The position numbers and the translations under genes are program-made. Shown here in pieces: positions 33,635 to 42,530 of a stretch of DNA of 64,000 nt. The stretch's first letter is position 1. Every line of letters begins with the position of its first letter. Origin of the DNA: SHZI01 sp031409515 (lineage in GTDB: Bacteria; Pseudomonadota; Gammaproteobacteria; Steroidobacterales; GCA-2729495); the NCBI GenBank assembly GCA_031409515.1, contig JANNXJ010000057.1, positions 1 to 64,000 of the forward strand. Direction: 5' to 3'. Under the pieces are notes generated by a model, which had not been told where the DNA came from, did no database searches, and saw only the letters and a program-made list of their open reading frames with translations.

Positions 33635-35282
33635 ATTCCCGCCGGAGGATCTTGCCCACGTTGGACTTGGGCAGGGAGTCGCGAAACTCCACGTGCCGGG
33701 GAATCTTGTAGGGGGCGAGAAAATCCCGGAGGAAAGTGCGGGCCTCCTCCCCAGTCAGACTCTGCCCGGGCTTGAGGACGAGAAACAGCTTCACTGCTTC
33801 CCCGGTCCGGTCGTCATGCACGCCAATGCAGGCCGCCTCCAGCACCGCGGGGTGGTGGGTGATCGCACTCTCGATCTCGTTCGGATAAACCTTGAGCCCG
33901 GAGACATCGATCATGTCTTTCTTGCGATCCACCACGCGGAAATAGCCCCGCTCGTCCATGACACCGATGTCGCCAGTGCGCAGGAAGCCGTCACTGGTCA
34001 TCGCGCTGGCCGTAGCCACGGAGTCATTCCAGTAGCCCAGCATCACCTGGGGCCCCTGGACGCAGATCTCGCCGGACTCGCCGGGCGCAACTTCCGTCAG
34101 GTCGTCATGGCGGAGGGAAATGACGGTGTTCGGCAGGGGCAAGCCGATGCTGCCGTTGTACTCCTTCAGGGTTATCGGGTTGGACGTGACCACCGGCGAG
34201 GTCTCGGACAAGCCGTAACCCTCGTGAATCATGATGCCGGTGATCTCCATCCAGCGCTTCGCGGTGGCGGGCAGGACAGCCATACCGCCGGCAGACGTAA
34301 GCTTCAGTGAGGAGAAATCGACGGTGGTGATGTCCGGGTGCTGCACCAGTGCCTGATACAGGGTGTTGACGCCGGTGATGGCGGTGAACTTCCAGCGCCG
34401 CAGCTCGGCAATCAGGCCCTTGAGGTCCCGGGGATCCGTGATCAGGATGTTGTGCCCGCCGGTGTCCACGTAGCACAGGCAGTTACACATCAGCGCGTAC
34501 ACGTGGTAGAGCGGCAGCGGGGTGACCATGATCTCCTCGCCGGGAACACAACGGGCCGCAAACCAGGCATTGATCTGGCGGATATTGGCCACGAGATTGG
34601 CGTGGGTGAGCATCGCCCCGCGGGAACGGCCGGTGGTGCCGCCGGTGTACTGGAGGCAGGCCAGGTCCGCGCCAGTCGGGGGCGACGGCTGCCGGAAGTT
34701 GTCCGGACTGCAGGCCTGCACGGCAGACCAGCCCACCGAGCCATCAACCGGATGAGCCGGGTTGCGCTTGATATAGCGCAGGGCAAAGTTCATCAGCGGG
34801 CCGCGGGGAAAACCAAGCAGGTCACCAACCTGAGTCACCAGGACGTGCCGGACCCCGACCCGGGCCTGGATTTCCGCAAACACACCGGCCCGCTGGGCCA
34901 GAACAATGAGCACCTTGGCCCCACTGTCTGTCAGCTGGTGTTCGAGTTCCGGGGGTGTATAGAGCGGGTTGATGTTGACCACCACCATCCCGGCCCGCCA
35001 GGTACCGAACAGGGCCACGGGGTACTGCAGCAGATTGGGCAGCATGATGGCGACCCGGTCCCCCGGGCCGACTCCGGGCAGGCTCTGCAGCCAGGTGGCG
35101 AAGCGCCGGTGGAGGACGTCGAACTCCCGGTAGCTGATAGTGTGGCCAAAATTACTGAAGGCTGGCCGGCTGGCAAAACGCGCCAGAGCCCGGTCGGCAA
35201 CGTCCACGACCGACTCGGTGGGATCAAGATCAAGGGTGGCGGGCACACCCGGTGGGTACTCGCCTAGCCAGGGCTTTTCCAT
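33624..35282 (-). CDS. fadD: Long-chain fatty-acid-CoA ligase
   Basis: Activates fatty acids with ATP and CoA at the inner membrane. The 552-residue ANL-superfamily protein has P-loop YTGGTTGRSRGAMLTHAN (about 210-227), the A5 motif EGYGLSETSPVV, the A7/A8 motifs TGDIGVMDERGYFRVVDRKKDMID and the C-terminal lysine in SNVGKILRRELR. It matches E. coli FadD in these blocks and in length. Its TAG stop is inside the repeat at 33612-33634, and it converges on the hydratase gene pair. Confidence 0.93.
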   Translation of the reverse strand: MEKPWLGEYPPGVPATLDLDPTESVVDVADRALARFASRPAFSNFGHTISYREFDVLHRRFATWLQSLPGVGPGDRVAIMLPNLLQYPVALFGTWRAGMVVVNINPLYTPPELEHQLTDSGAKVLIVLAQRAGVFAEIQARVGVRHVLVTQVGDLLGFPRGPLMNFALRYIKRNPAHPVDGSVGWSAVQACSPDNFRQPSPPTGADLACLQYTGGTTGRSRGAMLTHANLVANIRQINAWFAARCVPGEEIMVTPLPLYHVYALMCNCLCYVDTGGHNILITDPRDLKGLIAELRRWKFTAITGVNTLYQALVQHPDITTVDFSSLKLTSAGGMAVLPATAKRWMEITGIMIHEGYGLSETSPVVTSNPITLKEYNGSIGLPLPNTVISLRHDDLTEVAPGESGEICVQGPQVMLGYWNDSVATASAMTSDGFLRTGDIGVMDERGYFRVVDRKKDMIDVSGLKVYPNEIESAITHHPAVLEAACIGVHDDRTGEAVKLFLVLKPGQSLTGEEARTFLRDFLAPYKIPRHVEFRDSLPKSNVGKILRRELRS

Positions 35283-35373
35283 AGCCCTAGGATGGCATAT
35301 TACGGGGCCGGGAAACGTGGCGGCCAGTGCCCATTCCTGCTACGGTCTCGCCGCGTTATAGCTGGGGCAACCC

Positions 35374-37638
35374 GTGACCCGATCCCGCATTCCACACTTC
35401 TACAAGATGTCCGTCGCCGAGCGGGTGCGTGCCGTCCGGGACCGGGGCCTGCTGAGCGACACCGACTTCGACCTGCTCTCTGCCGGCCAGGCCACGCTGG
35501 ATCTGCAGGCCGCGGACAAGATGATCGAGAACGTCATCGGGGTCCTCGGCATCCCCGTGGGGCTTGGCCTCAACTTCCTGATCAATGGCCGGGAGTACGT
35601 CGTGCCGATGGCGGTTGAGGAGCCGTCCATCGTGGCGGCCATCAGCGCGACTGCCAAACTCGCCCGGGCGTCCGGCGGCTTTGCCTCAAGCTCAACCGCA
35701 CCCGTGCTCATCGGCCAGATCCAGGTGCTGGAGCTGCCCGACCTGCCCAGGGCCCGGGCGGCAGTGCTGGAGCATAAACAGGACATTCTCGACCTCGCGA
35801 ACAGCTTTCACCCCCGCATGGTGGCGCGGGGTGGCGGCGCCGTGGATGTGGAAGTGCACTCCTACCCTCTGCGGTCGATGCCCGGCGAAATGCTGGTGGT
35901 CCATCTGCTCGTCGACACGCGGGATGCCATGGGCGCAAATCTCGTCAATGGCATGTGCGAGGGCGTGGCTTCCCTGGTCGAGCAACTCACCGAGGGCAAG
36001 GTCTTCCTGCGCATCCTGTCAAACCTGGCAGACCGCGCCCTGGCGCGGGCGGAAGTCACTCTGCCCGTCGCTCACCTGGCTGGCCGGGGTTATGCCGGCG
36101 AGCGGGTGCGGGATGGCGTGATCATTGCCGCTGATTTCGCGCACGCCGATCCCTACCGGGCAGCCACCCACAACAAGGGCATCATGAACGGCGTGGATGC
36201 CGTGGCGCTGGCGACCGGTAACGACTGGCGGGCCATCGAGGCGGGCGCCCATGCCTACGCCGCCCGCCATGGCCGGTACGGTGCGCTGACCGAATGGTGG
36301 AAAGACGACGCCGGCAACCTCCGTGGCAGCATCGAAATGCCCATGAAGGTAGGCATAGTCGGTGGCCCGCTGGAGTCGAACCCCGGCGTCGCCATGAACC
36401 TGCGCCTGCTTGGCGTGAAGACTGCCACGGAGCTTGCCGAGGTCATGGCGGCCGTCGGCCTGGCGCAGAACTTTGCCGCGCTCCGGGCGCTCGCCACCGA
36501 CGGGATCCAGGCCGGCCACATGACGCTGCACGCGCGGAGCGTGGTCAAGGCTGCGGGCGCTCCCGCCGAGCACTTCAATGAAGTGCTGGAGCGCGTGCTC
36601 CAGAGTGGCGAGATCAAGGTGTGGAAGGCCCAGCAGATTCTGGCTGATGTGCGGGATGCAGCCCCGGCCGACCAGCACCCCGGCATTCGCCGCCTGCCGG
36701 AGGCCGGCGTCGGCGTGGGCTTCGGCAAGATCATCCTGCTCGGCGAACACGCCGTGGTGCACGGCAGGCATGCCATCGGTTTTCCAGTGCCCCTGACTGT
36801 CCGGGCGATAGTCGAAGACGGGGACAGGGGCGTGGAGCTGCTGATTCCCCGCTGGGGCGTGGAGTACCAGCTGGCAAAGCCACCGGAACAACGGCGGTCC
36901 TTCGAGCAGGCCGCGGGCATCATTCTCGACAAGCTGGGTCTCGCCAGTCGCACGATGCGCATCGAGGTTTTTCCTGACGTGCCGCGCAGCATGGGCCTGG
37001 GTGGGTCCGCCGCACTGGCGGTGGCCATCGTCCGCGCTCTCGACCTGCACTTCCGGCTGGGACTGTCGGATGCGGAGGTCAATGCCCTCGCCTACCTGTC
37101 CGAAGAAAACGCCCACGGTCAGCCGAGCGGCATCGACAACACGCTGGCCACCTACGGCAAACCCCTGGTCTACCGCCGGGGCACTCCGCCCCTGGTGGAG
37201 CTGCTGAATGTTCCGGTGCCGCTGTCGATCGTGGTGGGCATGACGAAGAACGAAGGGCTCACGGCCCGGACCGTCGCCAACGTCGCAGAGGCCCGCCAGC
37301 GCAATCCGCGCCTCTACGAAAAAATCTTTGATGACATCGATGGCCTGGTACTGCAAGCCGTGTCTGCCATCCAGGACAACGACGTGACGACGCTCGGCGA
37401 CCTCATGAATATCAATCAGGGTCTGCTCAATGCGCTGCAGGTCTCGACGCCGGAGCTCGAGCGCCTGATCAACGTGGCCCGGGATGCAGGGGCCGCGGGC
37501 GCCAAGCTCACGGGCGGCGGTGGTGGCGGCGCAATGCTTGCCTTGTGTAGTAGCGCGGCAATTACCGCCGACGTCCAGCAGGCCATTGAACGGCAGGGCT
37601 TCCGGACGCTGGCCATTGCGGCGGGGAAGCTGCCATGA
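35374..37638 (+). CDS. Fused HMG-CoA reductase (class II) - mevalonate kinase
   Basis: One 754-residue chain holding two consecutive steps of the mevalonate pathway. Residues 1 to about 430 are class II HMG-CoA reductase: ENVIGVLGIPVGLGLNF (about 52-68), the catalytic glutamate region VEEPSIVAA, DAMGANLVNGM, and THNKGIMNGVDA. Residues from about 445 are a GHMP-type mevalonate kinase: GKIILLGEHAVVHG, then SMGLGGSAALAVAIVRAL (ATP loop) and LTGGGGGGAMLAL. It starts with GTG at 35374; an internal ATG at 35407 would shorten the N-terminus. It overlaps idi by ATGA, so the operon feeds isopentenyl diphosphate use. HMG-CoA synthase, phosphomevalonate kinase and the decarboxylase are not in the window. 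Confidence 0.93.
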   Translation: MTRSRIPHFYKMSVAERVRAVRDRGLLSDTDFDLLSAGQATLDLQAADKMIENVIGVLGIPVGLGLNFLINGREYVVPMAVEEPSIVAAISATAKLARASGGFASSSTAPVLIGQIQVLELPDLPRARAAVLEHKQDILDLANSFHPRMVARGGGAVDVEVHSYPLRSMPGEMLVVHLLVDTRDAMGANLVNGMCEGVASLVEQLTEGKVFLRILSNLADRALARAEVTLPVAHLAGRGYAGERVRDGVIIAADFAHADPYRAATHNKGIMNGVDAVALATGNDWRAIEAGAHAYAARHGRYGALTEWWKDDAGNLRGSIEMPMKVGIVGGPLESNPGVAMNLRLLGVKTATELAEVMAAVGLAQNFAALRALATDGIQAGHMTLHARSVVKAAGAPAEHFNEVLERVLQSGEIKVWKAQQILADVRDAAPADQHPGIRRLPEAGVGVGFGKIILLGEHAVVHGRHAIGFPVPLTVRAIVEDGDRGVELLIPRWGVEYQLAKPPEQRRSFEQAAGIILDKLGLASRTMRIEVFPDVPRSMGLGGSAALAVAIVRALDLHFRLGLSDAEVNALAYLSEENAHGQPSGIDNTLATYGKPLVYRRGTPPLVELLNVPVPLSIVVGMTKNEGLTARTVANVAEARQRNPRLYEKIFDDIDGLVLQAVSAIQDNDVTTLGDLMNINQGLLNALQVSTPELERLINVARDAGAAGAKLTGGGGGGAMLALCSSAAITADVQQAIERQGFRTLAIAAGKLP

Positions 37639-38231
37639 ATCACCCGCTGCCAGCAGGCGGAGACGGCTCCCGGAATTCCGCCGCCTCCGGTGAAGACCTG
37701 CTGATCCTGGTCGACGAAGCAGACCGGGAGATCGGCACTGTGCCGAAAACCGCCGGCCATCTTGGTGCGGGCGTCCTCCACCGGGCCTTTTCGGTGTTTC
37801 TCTTCGATGACGCAGGCGCAGTTCTCATCCAGAAAAGGGCGGCGGGCAAGATGTTGTGGCCGGGCTACTGGTCCAATGCCTGCTGCAGTCACCCGCGACC
37901 GGGCGAGAACGTAGATGTCGCGGCCCGTCGCCGGGTGCGGGAGGAACTCCGGGTGGAGTGCCGACTCAGGTTTCTCTACAAATTCACTTACCAGGCCCGT
38001 TTCGGTGACGTGGGTGCGGAACACGAGCTGTGCTACGTCTACGCCGGGTACCCTGCTGGCAGCGTCAAGGCCGACCCGGCCGAGATCGCGGATCACCGCT
38101 GGCTGCAGCCCAATGACCTGACGACGGCCATCGCGTCCAACCCGGACCACTTCAGTCCCTGGATGAAACTGGAATGGGAACGCATCACCACCGATTACCT
38201 GGACGGTATCCATCGTGAAGCGAAGGGCTAA
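37635..38231 (+). CDS. idi: Isopentenyl-diphosphate isomerase, type I
   Basis: Interconverts isopentenyl and dimethylallyl diphosphate. The 198-residue Nudix-fold enzyme has LHRAFSVFLFDDAGAVLIQKRA, the catalytic cysteine region WSNACCSHPRPGE and the acidic RRRVREEL segment that forms the metal site, and matches the type I family. Its ATG overlaps the stop of the reductase-kinase fusion (ATGA), so the two are translationally coupled. This places them in one route to isoprenoids and, with the crt operon 9 kb away, to carotenoids. Confidence 0.95.
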   Translation: MNHPLPAGGDGSRNSAASGEDLLILVDEADREIGTVPKTAGHLGAGVLHRAFSVFLFDDAGAVLIQKRAAGKMLWPGYWSNACCSHPRPGENVDVAARRRVREELRVECRLRFLYKFTYQARFGDVGAEHELCYVYAGYPAGSVKADPAEIADHRWLQPNDLTTAIASNPDHFSPWMKLEWERITTDYLDGIHREAKG

Positions 38232-38233
38232 AC

Positions 38234-39039
38234 ATGTCTAACGTCGTCATTACTGGCAGCACCCGGGGCATCGGCCGTGGTCTGGCCGTCGAGTTTCTCA
38301 AGCGGGGTCACAACGTGGTGGTCTCCAGCCGGCGCCAGGCGGACGTGGACAAGGCCGTCGCGGAACTCGCCACGGTGAGCGCCGCCCGAGTCACGGGCAA
38401 AACCTGCGATGTCACCGTCAAGGACGATGTACAGGCCCTCTGGGACCATGCCGTCGCCACCTTCGGGCACGTGGACTTCTGGATCAACAACGCGGGGCGG
38501 GCCACGTCCCGACACGCGGTCCACGACCTGCCTGAGGATCTCGTCCATACCCTGGTGGATGGCAACCTGAAAGGCAGCATCTTTGGCTCCCAGGTCGCCG
38601 TAGCCGGGTTCCGGAAACAGGGCTTCGGCGCGCTCTACAACATGCTGGGCGGCAGTTCGGACGGCAAGCGCCTGACCCCCAACATGGGGGTCTACAGCTC
38701 CACGAAGGCCGCGGACCTGGTGCTGACCAAGTATCTGGTGGCCGAGAACCAGAATCCGCAGATCACGATCGGCACCATCAGCCCGGGCATGCTGATTACC
38801 GAGAACTGGTTCGACGAGCAGAAGCAGATGAGTCCGGAGGACTGGCAGAAAATCCGCCCGCTGCTAAACATCCTGTGCGACTACGTCGAGACCTCGACGC
38901 CCTGGCTCGTCGACCAGATGCTGACCAACCGGAAAAGTGGCAAGCGCATCGCCTGGATGACCACGGGCAAGATTCTCGGGCGCTTCGTTGGCGCCAAGCT
39001 GTTCGGACAGAAGCGCGATCTGTTCGCCCGGTTCGGTCT

Positions 39040-39043
<4 letters not shown>
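38234..39043 (+). CDS. Short-chain dehydrogenase/reductase
   Basis: NAD(P)-dependent oxidoreductase of 269 residues. The glycine-rich motif is TGSTRGIGRG (about 7-16), NNAG is at about 88, and the catalytic residues are Ser in LGGSS and the YSSTK pair (YxxxK). The substrate is unknown. Two bases separate it from idi and its stop overlaps the start of the ABC ATPase gene, so it belongs to the isoprenoid operon. It resembles reductases that act on terpenoid or pigment molecules, but that is an inference from context. Confidence 0.88.
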
Positions 39044-39984
<941 letters not shown>

Positions 39985-40008
39985 GCCCCCACCGATGACA
40001 CCAGCCCG

Positions 40009-41238
40009 ATGACACTGGCCATCCTCCGCGCCGCTTTCCTGCTGCTGCTCCGGGACCGGGGCGCGCTGCTCATGGCACTGGTGGTGCCGGTAGTGTTCTT
40101 CATGATCTTTGCGGAGATCTTTGCCACCGCCGCCGGCGATCAGCTCCAGCTGCGCATCGCCATCGTGGATGAAGTAAAGAGTGACGAGTCGACCCGACTG
40201 CTGGCCGCCCTGACCGCCGAGCCGGCGATCCGCCCCGTACCGGGCGAACTGACCCGGGAGTCGGCCCGGGATCTCGTCCGCCGGGGCACAGCGGATGTGG
40301 GCCTGATCATTCGCGCGGACGGTGAAGCCCTGGCCACCGCTGCGGGCCTGGCAGCGCCCCCGCTGCTGCTGCTGGTGGACCCGTCCCGCAGCGTGACCGC
40401 CACGGTGCTCACGGGACAGCTCCAGAGGGCCTACTTCACGGCCCTGCCGGACCTGGCGGTGGGCCGGGTGGCGGAACTCATCGGCACGGAATTCACCACC
40501 TTCACGCCGGAGCAGCAGGCGGAGATCGCCGTCGGCCTTAAGGACCTGCGCAACCGGGCGGGGACGGAGCAGCCAGCGGGCTGGACGTTTGACGAACTGG
40601 TGGAGCGGGACAACGTGGCCGGGCAGAACGCAGCACTGAACAACGTGGCCTATTACGCGGGCGCCGTGGCGTTCATGTTCCTGCTGTTCGCCGCCGCCCA
40701 GAGCGCGCTGGGCATACTGGACGATCAGGAGGCGGGCATCCTCGACCGGATCGCAGCGGGACCCGGGGGCATCGACGTGGTGATCAATGGCCGCTTCCTG
40801 TTCATCGTCCTGCAGGGGCTCGTCCAGACCTGCCTGATCTTCGGGGTGGCGTGGCTGGCCTACGGCGTGGACCTGCCGGGGAATCTCGGCCCCTGGGCCA
40901 TGATCAGCCTCAGCTCAGCCGTGCTCGCTGCGGGTCTCGGCCTGCTGCTGGTGACGGCCTGCGAGACCCGGGCACAGGCCCAGGTGCTGCCCACCGTGGT
41001 CATCCTGATCATGTCAGCCATCGGCGGGAGCATGGTGCCCCGCTTCTTCATGCCCCACTGGCTGCAGCAGCTGGGCTGGGCCACGCCGAACACCTGGGCC
41101 CTCGAGGCCTATAGCGGCGTGTTCTGGCGGAGTGAACCGGCACTGGAGCTGGTGCCGATCTGTTTCAGCCTGTTCGGCATCGGGATTGCGGCACTGGGTC
41201 TTAGTCACTGGTTCGGGCGGCGGTTGGTGCGGGACTGA
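40009..41238 (+). CDS. ABC-2 type transporter permease
   Basis: The 409-residue inner-membrane protein has an N-terminal helix (LLMALVVPVVFFMIFAEIF), a large extracytoplasmic region (about 45-215) and five or more C-terminal helices (for example AGAVAFMFLLFAAAQSALGI). The later MSAIGGSMVPRFFMPHW is typical of ABC-2 permeases. It forms the transporter with the upstream ATPase, in the isoprenoid operon. The cargo cannot be read from sequence; export of a lipid-like isoprenoid product is possible. Confidence 0.85.
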   Translation: MTLAILRAAFLLLLRDRGALLMALVVPVVFFMIFAEIFATAAGDQLQLRIAIVDEVKSDESTRLLAALTAEPAIRPVPGELTRESARDLVRRGTADVGLIIRADGEALATAAGLAAPPLLLLVDPSRSVTATVLTGQLQRAYFTALPDLAVGRVAELIGTEFTTFTPEQQAEIAVGLKDLRNRAGTEQPAGWTFDELVERDNVAGQNAALNNVAYYAGAVAFMFLLFAAAQSALGILDDQEAGILDRIAAGPGGIDVVINGRFLFIVLQGLVQTCLIFGVAWLAYGVDLPGNLGPWAMISLSSAVLAAGLGLLLVTACETRAQAQVLPTVVILIMSAIGGSMVPRFFMPHWLQQLGWATPNTWALEAYSGVFWRSEPALELVPICFSLFGIGIAALGLSHWFGRRLVRD

Positions 41239-41246
41239 CGGCGGGC

Positions 41247-41945
41247 CTACGGATCTTTGGGGTCTCTGGTCGCCTCCTCAAGCAGAGTCACAATCATTGC
41301 CGCGGCGCTACTTCCCCGCTCTCCCTGCCACGCCCGGGCAATATCCAACGCAGAGCGACCATCTGGCACAGCGGGCAATCGCGCATCGACGCCTGCCTTC
41401 AGGAGAAGTTCAACCGAGCCCGCACTTTCAGCGAGGACTGCCTCAATGAGGGTATTGCGCCCTTGCGGTGGACGGCTGTGAGGATCGGCTCCGAAATCCA
41501 GTGCCAGCTTAACGATCGGGGGTTGATCACATGCGACAGCAACACGCAGCACCGTAGATGCGCCGGGGATTTCCTGATTCACGTCCCATCCATTGTCCAG
41601 TATCAGCTGGACTGAACCGACCTGACCGGCATCGATTGCTAGCAATAGTGCGTCGGGCACAGCGGCGCGATTCGACTTTGAATCGAGTTCAGCCCTTAGG
41701 CTCTCCAGGGAGCCGTCGATCGCGGCAAGGACGAGTCCTTCTGATCCCTGGGGATAGGCTCCACGTGCCTCGCCGCTTACGAGCAAGTTCCTTTGATATT
41801 GAGCATACGCAGCGCATTCTTCCTGCACGCCAAGTAGCCGCGGTCCCGTCGCTAGACCGTTCGTGGCAAGGAGAAACGTCGAAAGGCCGACGAGCGACCG
41901 AGCTGGGTAAAGATTCGCGTGTCGGCGCGATAACGACCTCCTCAC
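41247..41945 (-). CDS. Ankyrin-repeat protein, secreted or envelope
   Basis: The 232-residue protein begins with a basic, hydrophobic segment (LVGLSTFLLATNGLATG) that looks like a signal sequence. Three to four ankyrin repeats follow (DALLLAIDAGQVGSVQLILD; TLIEAVLAESAGSVELLLKAGV; SALDIARAWQ). GTG at 41945 overlaps the stop of the small upstream gene (GTGA). Ankyrin proteins are frequent immunity proteins in polymorphic-toxin loci, which fits the toxin-like fragment two genes upstream. It converges on the ABC permease gene with eight bases between. Confidence 0.7.
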   Translation of the reverse strand: MRRSLSRRHANLYPARSLVGLSTFLLATNGLATGPRLLGVQEECAAYAQYQRNLLVSGEARGAYPQGSEGLVLAAIDGSLESLRAELDSKSNRAAVPDALLLAIDAGQVGSVQLILDNGWDVNQEIPGASTVLRVAVACDQPPIVKLALDFGADPHSRPPQGRNTLIEAVLAESAGSVELLLKAGVDARLPAVPDGRSALDIARAWQGERGSSAAAMIVTLLEEATRDPKDP

Positions 41946-42136
41946 GTGACAGACACATCCAGCCGACCATCACTGCGGGCAAACAGCCGGGTGCCATCCG
42001 ACAACTCAAAAACGACCTCGCGACCGTCGGCCTTCAAAACCCGGACGATCGACAAACCCTCAACCAGCAGACCCAGGCGCCTGGCCAGGTCATCGGGGTG
42101 GCCGGGACCCTCGCGGGACTGACCTGAAGTGGCCAT
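41942..42136 (-). CDS. Small hypothetical protein
   Basis: A 64-residue product with a helical first half (LARRLGLLVEGLSIV) and a beta-hairpin-like second half (REVVFELSDGTRLFARSDGRL). I recognise no family. It is sandwiched between the toxin-like fragment (TGATG overlap) and the ankyrin gene (GTGA overlap). This suggests it is translated as part of that short operon, possibly as a third partner. Confidence 0.5.
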   Translation of the reverse strand: MATSGQSREGPGHPDDLARRLGLLVEGLSIVRVLKADGREVVFELSDGTRLFARSDGRLDVSVT

Positions 42137-42366
42137 CAGAACTTCTCCTTGAGGCGGCCATCGGCCCAGACGGCTCGGTGGCGCTCGCCCTGCTCGAAAT
42201 CTCTGGGGGTTTTATACACCTCCCAATGATCGCCGTGGAGCAGGTCCTTCTGCCAGACCTCACCGGTGATGCGATCCCGGCGCGCACGCCGGCCACGGAC
42301 AGGCTCAAAGCGCGCTGGGCTAGTATCTGGCGTCTCTTCGATGACTGGCACCCGACCCTCCAACAA
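42136..42366 (-). pseudogene. Toxin C-terminus-like fragment
   Basis: The 76-residue frame has no ATG; it opens at TTG codons directly after an in-frame stop. Its second half, EVWQKDLLHGDHWEVYKTP followed by ERHRAVWADGRLKEKF, is dense in His, Trp, Asp and Lys and ends abruptly. It reads like the last domain of a polymorphic or colicin-like toxin rather than a free-standing protein. An ankyrin gene of possible immunity type follows. The rest of such a toxin is not in the window, so I treat this as a truncated cassette. The family assignment is by my recollection of pattern and is weak. Confidence 0.4.
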
Positions 42367-42530
42367 TCAGCCGGGTCATGGGACGGAACGGTAGTGCCCA
42401 GGGCAGGACGGAGCCAGCCGTAAATCCGGGGAAGTCAGGAAGAAATGACAGGATCCGGGCCCCTTGCCAAAGTGAATCAAGTGGTTAATGCTCAGCCGCA
42501 CTGCAATTCACTCTCTGAAGGGGGCTTCTC

